Assembly: GCA_033977485.1 (NCBI GenBank)
Contig: CM066995.1
Coordinates: 52,575,162-52,639,161, forward strand
DNA length: 64,000 bases
Source of the DNA: Hydrangea macrophylla
Lineage: Eukaryota > Streptophyta > Magnoliopsida > Cornales > Hydrangeaceae
Direction: 5' to 3'
Every line of letters starts with the position of its first letter. Position 1 is the stretch's first letter. This document shows positions 57,193 to 64,000 of this stretch, in pieces. Both the position numbers and the translations under genes were made by a program. The notes under the pieces are model-generated. The model was not told the DNA's origin and searched no databases. It saw nothing but the letters and a program-made list of their open reading frames with translations.

Positions 57193-58587
57193 CTTTTGTA
57201 ACACTTATGCATTATATAGGGTTTATTAAACACCCAAGATGATTAAGGTGGGTTACGGACTCATCGGTAAGATTGAGTGTTCCATGGGGGACACAAATAG
57301 AAGTTCCATTATGGATGGGACAAATATGGAAATGGGAACTGATGAGGTCTAATTTGTGTAATTTGCATTTATATACATTTATATGCTTAAATATTTAGTT
57401 GTTTAATTATTTAATTATGTTTATTACTATTATTGACGATTTGTGGGGCCAGTTTGGATACCCTTGTAAGAGTCTAATTGGACATGATACATAATTAGTA
57501 AGTCGACCTTAGAATAGTAATCTTTGGCCGACCAATCTCTCTGTTGGCCTCATCAACATCCTTTGTAATAATGTTATTAATCACTTCTTCTACTTCTCCT
57601 TTTTTAAAACATTTGTGTTGCATTCAGCATACTAATTATAAGCGATCTCCAAATGATTACACTATCACCAATTAATTTCACAAACTTATAAATAAAAACT
57701 TTAAAATTTGTGCACAAAGACTTCATCATTTGGAGATCTTACGGCACATTGTTAAATTTTCACCTAAACGCGATCCATATAAATAGTAGTGCAACTAAAT
57801 TAAAGGAATGGATATTTGCTAAAGAATAATACTATAATTTATATATATATATATATTTATATAACTTATACTGTTTCAAAATATAATTGAACTACGTGTG
57901 CAAATATTGACCATATTGACCTTGTGCATACGATTACTTACCCATAAACTACTATATATCATTTTAACCCATATACCTCAGTAAAATCCAAGCTTAAAGG
58001 TTCAATTGATTGTACCACTAACTAAGGAGTCAATATATAAGTCTTCTCCTTTCGAACACTAAAGATTAGCCAAATCTTATATTTTGTAATTTTTCAAATA
58101 CGTCAACAGAAATAGACATATAAAAATCTAGGACTTCTGGGTTTAGTAGGACGGTTAGCAAATGTCCTATTCCAAGATTTGAAATGGAATAACCCAATTA
58201 AAATATATCAGACACAAGAAAAAGAAGATACTCTTGTATTTTTAAGTTGATTCAACGCCAAGTTCTCAACTCCCATTGGCTGATCTCAATCTCCTGAAGA
58301 TTTATGGGCCACATAGAGAAGCTAGACACCTAAGGAAGAGAAACTATTGAGTGGTCTGGACTACCACCACATCACCATGTTATGTGAAGATCTGAACTAA
58401 TAATGGAATGTCTGTCGCGTGACAAAAAGAAATTCAATAACAGAATTTTATCTGCCCAACAACGCAATGATTATGATTTCTTGATCACATGACATTCACA
58501 TATTGGTCCAGACAATTACATCTCATAATAATATGATAGTATCGAATTGTGCAATAATTTCCCTCAAATCATTAAAAGATGCATTGG
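57193..58587. other. Intergenic DNA, no gene seen
   Basis: AT-rich with a (TA)n tract at 57840-57856. No open frame of note. Confidence 0.5.
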
Positions 58588-59001
58588 TAGAGGTGTCAAA
58601 CAGGCCGGGCTGGGCTGGGTCGGGCTCGGTCAAAGCGGGCCCCGAGCGGGCTTCGGGCTGGGCCGGACTTCACCAAACATCGGGCTGGGCCGGGTCGGGC
58701 TTGGGAGTGGAGGGGGTGTGTCCACCCCGGACCGGTGGCCCGGGCCTAACGGGCCCCAGGCCTAGCGGGCGAGACATCGGGCCGGACCGGACGGGTTAGC
58801 GGGCTTTCTTCAATTTTTAGAGTGGACCGTGGCGGACTTCGGGCCAGGCCGAACTTTTTCACCATTTCAGGCTGGGCCGAACCGGGCCATGGACGGAAGG
58901 ATGGGTGTCCACCCCGGCCCGGAGTATGTGAACCGGGCCTTGTGACGGACCAGACTGGACTTAGGTCGATCCGGACCAACCCGACCCGATTGACACCTCT
59001 A
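58588..59001. mobile_element. 414-bp non-autonomous hAT element with perfect target duplication
   Basis: Terminal TAGAGGTGTCAA is exactly inverted at the right end (TTGACACCTCTA). The 8-bp duplication TGCATTGG is perfect (58580-58587 and 59002-59009). The interior is GC-rich with many GGGCCGGGC and GGGCTGGG words and complements, typical of plant hAT subterminal repeats. It is non-coding; frames on both strands reflect these repeats. The intact duplication and ends suggest a recent insertion. Confidence 0.9.
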
Positions 59002-59278
59002 TGCATTGGTGACATTTTTGTACCACACAAATATTAGTTCAAAATCCAAATCACCTAGCAGCTAGGACATAAGTGATGTAATGGTACGGACTATACAATA
59101 ATTCCTCACAAATCGCATAAGATAGTTTTCAATAAACGAATCAGTATCTTTGGTGGGGGCCACATGAAGAGCTTTGTGGTGTCGTTTAATGGGCAGAGAC
59201 TGAGACCACGCGTGAGCGTGAGTTTGACCTTTTTAGGTTAGGTTCCGTTCTTGTTTTTAGGGCAATTCTTATTTGAGT

Positions 59279-59445
59279 AGTGCTACATACACACACTTTT
59301 TGACACACAGCTTTAAATGCATGTACCTTGTGCTATGTAAGTGGTGCACAGAAAAGTGTGAAAAATTCAAACAGCACAAAGTACATGTGTTTAAAGCATA
59401 GTGTGTCAAAAAGTATGTCAAAAAGTGTGTGTACCAAACATTTCC
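59279..59445. repeat. ~165-bp hairpin (MITE-like)
   Basis: Left arm ACACACACTTTTTGACACAC..TTTAAATGCATGTACCTTGTGCT pairs with AGCACAAAGTACATGTGTTTAAA..GTGTGTCAAAAAGT..GTGTGTGT. GACCTTTTTAGGTTAGGTTCC occurs on both sides, near 59226-59246 and 59486-59506, so the hairpin may have split or duplicated it. Confidence 0.65.
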
Positions 59446-59506
59446 CTTCTTATTTTCCAACTTTTTAAACCCTTTTCAGTTTTTTGACCTTTTTAGGTTA
59501 GGTTCC

Positions 59507-60424
59507 TCTTTTTAGAGCTTTTTGAACTTTTTATTTCTGAACCGAAATGATAATCTTTACTATTCTGAAGGGAAATAGAGGAGTGCCAACTCTATTTTCT
59601 AAGTTTTTTTTTTTTTTATTTTTTTTTATTTTTTTTTTATTTTTAATTATAGTTAAATTATTATTATTATATATATATATATTTTAAAATATCAAAAGGT
59701 TATTAAAATATTCAATCAATTAAATTTTTTTTTTTAACAAATGAGAAAAAACTACTTAAAATAATTGGCAAAAAAAAAAAACTGTCTAAAAAATAAATAA
59801 ACGGACACACGCACATTCTTGTAAAGTCTATAAGGGTATTGGACATCTTTGCATTTATGAACCCATAGAGAAAAGAATTAATATTGCATTATATAGTAGG
59901 CCCGTCATTTTTAAAAGGGTAAATTACAATTTCACGCCCTTAACTATAGGTCATATTTGAATCAATCCCTTTCGGTTTTTTTTTTTTTTTTATATATATT
60001 TTTATTTATTTTTATGAAATCGATTCCTGTAATTTTGATCGTAACACTTATACCCCTAAACTCTCACAAGGACCTATATAACGAACTGTCCAAACGGAAA
60101 TAATAAAATGACAGTTCTACCCTCAGGCTTTAGATTGTTTTAAAAATAGGGATATTTACACTTCAGTCAACTTATTGTATGAACTTTAGAAGTCAGTCTA
60201 CTATTATTTTAAAATTAAAAAAATATCAACAGTGTCAGTGGACTCCACCAGGAGAGAGAGATAGACACATTGTAATTTATATATATTGTTTTTGTGAGAT
60301 TCTTATGTGTCCCAAGAGTTGTCCTTAAAATAAAGAGGCCATGATCTAAAATAAGCTTTGTTTAATTTTAAATTAAATGGCCCAAACAATAAATATTATA
60401 ACCCAATCAAATAAATAACCCATA
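59507..60424. other. AT-rich intergenic DNA, no gene seen
   Basis: Long T-runs at 59606-59640 and 59977-59991 and a TA tract at 59671-59681. Nothing coding recognised. Confidence 0.55.
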
Positions 60425-60858
60425 TGATGATGCCAAAATTTGGTTAAAGTAAATTAAAGCAATGTTAGGAGAGAGAGAGAGAGAGTGAGAGACTATTTGT
60501 ATGTGGTTCGGCCTTGTTACTGAAGGAACCTACGTCCATGGCTGTGTCTGAGCACGTTCACTATATTGTAAAAGAGCCGGGGGCCTGTGGTAAACCAACA
60601 AGTCTGGAGCTACCGTAGGGCGGCCGGGCATGTTGATGAATGTTATAGAGGTGCTGTGTAGACTAAAAAGTTGGCCCCTTCAATGGGGGGTGAGAGGTCT
60701 CTTTTATAGATGTAAGAGACCTACTCGTACAAGGAAAATGAAACATAATCCATTTGATATAGATTGACATTAATTGTAGGGGTTTCGTAATTGGATTAGA
60801 AAAAAGTTTGCACTTTCCATTAGTCTTCTAGCTTGAGTAGGAAACTGTCCGGAATGCT
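60425..60858 (-). repeat. Element D left LTR (3' in element sense), visible part
   Basis: Aligns with 63131-63570 with few changes, then diverges after GCTCGGGAT. Contains GGTTCGGCC, TCTTTTATAGATGTAAGAGA and a (GA)n tract at 60472-60487. Confidence 0.8.
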
Positions 60859-60864
60859 CGGGAT

Positions 60865-61350
60865 GGTTATCTTCTGCCCGTGAACCTTCGTCAAGGTTGT
60901 GGGTAGAAGAATTTTACCATTTTGGAAAGTCGACCTAAAGCGTATTGCTTTAGGGTCCTTTTATGTTAACTCCCCAGGATGGTTGTCTTTCACCCAGCCA
61001 GCCTTCGTCAAGACTGTTGGGAGAAGAGCTTGACCATGTTAGTGGAGCCGACCTAGCGCGTGTCGCTGTAGGGTCCTTTTTACTCCTCTATCGTGGGCCA
61101 ACCTAAGAGATTTTAGTCACCTTTATCTTCGGTTTGGACCTAAGTCGATCTATTGCCTCTGAGTACTGTAGGTGCTCGGGTTGTCCAAGATTTTGACTTG
61201 GTTATCCGCGAAGCCTGTAAATACCCGATATGATTACCTGTTTAGTTCATTGCGCCGTCTTGCCCCCCAGGCTTTTGCTAAGACGAGGGTCTTACAGAGG
61301 CTATGACTGTAGGTAACCGACCTGAAACATGGTGGTTGCAGGGTCTTTTG
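60865..61350. repeat. Three diverged ~110-130 bp repeats beside the left LTR
   Basis: CCTTCGTCAAGGTTGTGGGT..CCGACCTA-type units start near 60887, 60999 and 61259. Each runs to a TAGGGTCCTTTT or CAGGGTCTTTT ending (60950, 61069, 61341). Not seen beside the right LTR, so they belong to the interior or to an LTR end lost on the right. Confidence 0.6.
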
Positions 61351-61418
61351 AAGCTTGCCATCATCAGCCACCTAGGGGGTTTGCCCCCATCGTTGGTAGG
61401 ACCTAAGTAAAGCTTGTG

Positions 61419-61540
61419 CCTCGGGGTTAGGCCCGAGGTTTTTGGATGCCTCGGGATTAGGTCCGAGGTCTTTGTATGCCTCGGGGTTAGGCACGAGGTC
61501 TTTGTATTCCTCGGGGTTAGGGCCGAGGTCATTGCAAGGG
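61419..61540. repeat. Four ~30-bp palindromic repeats (CCTCGGGGTTAGGCCCGAGG)
   Basis: Units start near 61421, 61449, 61480 and 61509. Each forms stem CCTCGGG..CCCGAGG or a variant (TCCGAGG, CACGAGG, GCCGAGG), with spacer TTTTTGGATG or TTTGTATG. Part of element D interior. Confidence 0.8.
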
Positions 61541-61599
61541 CTCTCTGAGAATCGGTGGAGCCTCATGTGGTGATCAGGCAAGTACCATTGTAGTTGGAC

Positions 61600-61920
61600 T
61601 CATCTAGAATGATGGAGACAGGGGGTCGGATCAGGATCGTCGGGCTCCTGATTTCTCTGTGCTGGAGGCAAAGTCGGAACTGCTTTATCTTGACCGATGT
61701 GAACTGGAGGTCGGGTCGGGACTGCCGAACCCCGCCTGCTGTGAACTGGAGGTCCGGTCGGGGCTGCCTGATCTGGACTGCTGTGAACTAGAGGTCGGGT
61801 CGGGGCTATCGGACCCAGACCATTGTAATTAAGAGAATGGCCAGAGCTGTCGAGCTTCTTTGCGTTGCTCTTCCCGGGCTGTTCTCGCTTTCGCATTCTA
61901 CTGGAAGGCTCGTCGTCCAT
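61600..61920 (-). pseudogene. Element D ORF with 14-residue tandem repeats
   Basis: Minus-strand 106-codon frame MDDEPSSRMRKREQPGKSNA..ending in four near-repeats of 14 residues: APTRPLVHSSPDQA, APTGPPVHSRRGSA, VPTRPPVHIGQDKA, VPTLPPAQRNQEPD. At DNA level the 42-bp units begin near 61698, 61740 and 61782. It follows the gag capsid and continues its sense, so it is probably the gag C-terminal tail in a separate frame. Function unknown. Confidence 0.5.
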
Positions 61921-61939
61921 TTGCCCGGGGTCTTTGATT

Positions 61940-63068
61940 TTTAGAAATTATTCAGTGTCGATGTATCTTCCAACCCTCTCAGAGAGTTCAACCAAAGTTT
62001 TCGGTCAGTTTCTGTGGAACGACGCGGCGCACTTGGTATGTTGAACTCCCGAGCAGAAGGCTATGATGGCGACTGTCTCATTCAGATTGTGGATTTGAAG
62101 CTTCTGTTGGTTGAACCGGTCGGTGAACTCCTTGAGGGACTCATTATTCCGTTGACTGACCATTAGTAGCCGCATGTCAGGCTTTGGCCGTTTATGCATA
62201 CCGGCGAACTGGTTGATGAACTGCTTGCTGAGTTGCTTGAAACTGGGGACCGATCGGGGCTCAAGGAGTAGAACCATTGGGCGGCCGAACCTTTCAAAGT
62301 GCTAGGGAAGGCCAGGCAGTATAGCTCATCGGCTTGGGTGGCCAGGGCCATCCGAGCCCTGTAGGTCCGGATATGGTCGATCGGGCTCCCCGAGCCATTG
62401 TATGAATCCAGGCGAGACTGCTTGAATTTGCGTGGGGTGGAGAATCTCGTGATCTGGCTGGAGAACGGTGACTCTGTCTTGGTATTGGATGGATTCTGAG
62501 CATGATTTTGACCAAGCTTTTTGGCCACTCCGTCAATCTGCTTCTGCAAGTCCTAGATTCGGGCTTCCACTCCTTCTTGACCGGTATCCGAGGGGTTAGT
62601 GGGGTCGGTGGAAGAGGCTTCTTCTTCATGGTGGTGTGTTGTCCTCTAGGATTGGGCTCGGCTATGACTCTGGGTAATCGTTCGCCTAGGGACAACTCGG
62701 CTCTCGACTGAGTGACCTTGGATTGATTCCCGAGCCATATGCTCTTGCCTTTCCTCTCGGGCAGTACTCCTACTGTTGATGTCTCTGGCATCCTCAACGC
62801 GGGACGGTTTGGCCCGGGCACGTTGTCTGGTCAAGATCGGTTCCCAACTGTACGCAACGTTCCCGGGTCGTTTCCTAGCCATTGGAGGACTGATTTGCTG
62901 GGCCAGTAGGGCTTCGATCTGTTGATGGATTTGACGCTGGCCCCCCAAGAGTTGTGTGAGGGTCGCGGTGATCTGCTCAGATGTCATGACTGTCGCAGCC
63001 GGTGCCGGGGCTGGCGGAACATCCCAGTTGGCCTGCTGTGCAGTCTTCTCACTCTTCTTCGGAGGCAT
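61940..63068 (-). pseudogene. Element D gag
   Basis: Starts MPPKKSEKTAQQANWDVPPA. A disordered N-terminus (QQIEALLAQQISPPMARKRP) leads to two in-frame stops near 62646 and 62555, then MQKQIDGVAKKLGQ. The capsid follows: FKQSRLDSYNGSGSPIDHIR, YRARMALATQADELYCLAFP, STLKGSAAQWFYSL, then after a frameshift SVPSFKQLSKQFINQFAG and LLMVSQRNNESLKEFTDRFN. These are hallmarks of the retrotransposon gag domain of the Tat/Ogre group. Stops and frameshift make it inactive. Confidence 0.82.
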
Positions 63069-63109
63069 GGCTATCAGCTAAGAGATTTGTTGATGAGAAG
63101 ACTTGTCGC

Positions 63110-63127
63110 TTCCCACAGACGGCGCCA
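63110..63127 (-). other. Element D primer-binding site
   Basis: Minus-strand TGGCGCCGTCTGTGGGAA, a PBS form used by plant gypsy elements, 3 bp inside the right LTR edge. It fixes the minus orientation. Confidence 0.75.
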
Positions 63128-63130
63128 AGC

Positions 63131-63754
63131 TGATGATGCCAAAATTTGGTTAAAGTAAATTAAATCAATGTTAGGAGAGAGAGAGTGAGAGACTAGTTTT
63201 TTTTAATGTGGTTCGATCCTGTTAATGAAGGAACCTACGTTCACGGCTGTGTCGGAGCACGTTCACTATACTGTAAAAGAGCCTGGGGCCTGTGGTGAAC
63301 CAACAAGTCTGGAGCTACCGTAGGCCAGCCGGGCATGTTGGTGAATGCTATAGAGGTGATGTGTAGACTGAAAAGTCAGCCCCTTCAATGGGGGGTGAGA
63401 GGTCTCTTTTATAGATGTAAGAGACCTACTCGTATAAGGAAAAGGAAACATAATCCAATTGATATAGATTGGCATTAATTGTAGGGGTTTCCTAATTGGA
63501 TTAGGAAATAGTTTGCACTTTCCATTAGTCTTCTAGCTTGAGTAGAAAACTGCCTGCAATGCTCGGGATCATGCCTGTGGGCCAGGATGAGCTATTCCCG
63601 CGGTGGAATATGCCTGTGCGGTCTTCCCGACATGTTGGCCGGGTTGTGGATGAACCGCTCGGGATGCATCAGGTGGACCAAACTGCTCGGGATGATGCTT
63701 GTCAGTAGTTGCAGAGTAGAACCGCTCGGGCATGGGCTGATTTTGGGTGTATGA
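63131..63754 (-). repeat. Element D right LTR (5' in element sense)
   Basis: About 624 bp if the CCATA duplication is right. Its last 190 bp carries repeated CCGCTCGGGAT/ACTGCTCGGGATGATG words not found in the left copy. Confidence 0.65.
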
Positions 63755-63759
63755 CCATA

Positions 63760-64000
63760 AATATTTATAACCCAACAAATAATCCAACAATAACATGGGT
63801 AATATTGTCACCCCCAAAGCCAAAAAGGATAAAATGGTCAGCAACTTATAACACTAGGTCATGTGCAGTTGTGCACAATCACATGACCAAGTTCTGTCCT
63901 TTTTTTTTAAAAGCAGGCTGATAACAGGAGTGGAGTGAAACAATGTCCAAAGCCTAAAGGGTGAAAGTGTTGCAATCAATACTACATAGGGTCAATTTAA
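63760..64000. other. Flank, nothing recognised
   Basis: AT-rich; AATATTTATAACCCAACAAA resembles the DNA left of element D (60390-60410), possibly an older duplication. Confidence 0.4.

Larger units (their letters stand above)
60425..63754 (-). mobile_element. Element D: gag-only LTR retrotransposon (TR-GAG type)
   Basis: Two LTR copies start TGATGATGCCAAAATTTGG at 60425 and 63131 in the same orientation. The minus-strand PBS abuts the right LTR, and only gag lies inside; no protease, RT or integrase was seen in about 2.3 kb of interior. CCATA flanks at 60420-60424 and 63755-63759 may be the target duplication, though the outer end TGTATGA is not canonical. It would depend on another element's enzymes. 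Confidence 0.75.

Noticed and set aside
58503..59037. Gly/Arg/Pro-rich frames on both strands
   Set aside because: Produced by GGGCCGGGC repeats of the hAT element at 58588-59001.

Overview
The window is nuclear DNA from a flowering plant, probably a TE-rich eudicot. The evidence is spliced plant gene families (a BAHD acyltransferase and a type-B cytokinin response regulator), Athila, Tat-like and chromovirus Ty3/gypsy elements, hAT MITEs, a Helitron 3' terminus, a CACTA terminus, and AT-rich intergenic DNA with many microsatellites. The species cannot be told from the sequence.

Only two ordinary genes are convincing. At 87-3261 (+) lie the last two exons of a BAHD acyltransferase whose 5' exon is off the window; HxxxD is intact but the DFGWG motif is degenerate. 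At 9202-13421 (-) is a five-exon type-B response regulator (ARR10/ARR12-like) with a receiver domain, an acidic linker with an NLS, a GARP/Myb-like domain and a GC-AG intron. 3.3-9.2 kb between them holds MITE-like repeats, a copia/TRIM-type LTR fragment and no gene.

From about 15.2 to 46 kb the window is mostly nested LTR retrotransposons. Element A (15190-24770, minus, Tekay-like chromovirus) has both LTRs, a decayed gag-pol and an unexplained intact 212-codon ORF between PBS and gag. A 2225-bp solo LTR (LTR1, 16378-18602, TSD AATTC) sits inside its integrase. A related 2626-bp solo LTR (LTR2, 25461-28086, TSD TATTA) lies in opposite orientation, and a third partial relative (LTR3) is near 53.8-56.1 kb. 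An Athila-type element (PBS 31088, gag-pol 31212-36600, plus) is interrupted at 36611 by a Tat-like element with a 3.3-kb LTR, PBS, 51-bp tandem repeats and gag. A gutted minus-strand gypsy remnant follows to 46005.

The 46-64 kb part contains a CA-rich degenerate satellite, a Helitron 3' end abutting a second copy of the response-regulator upstream region, hAT-like elements, a LINE ORF1 relic with an RRM, LTR3, a CACTA end and a gag-only LTR element (60425-63754).

The most unusual signals are in the LTR1/2/3 family. Tandem hairpin arrays vary between copies by matched changes in both arms, and each LTR carries short palindromic words in two blocks, before and after the presumed TATA box, with the word differing between LTRs. 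These are read by eye and need alignment and folding statistics.
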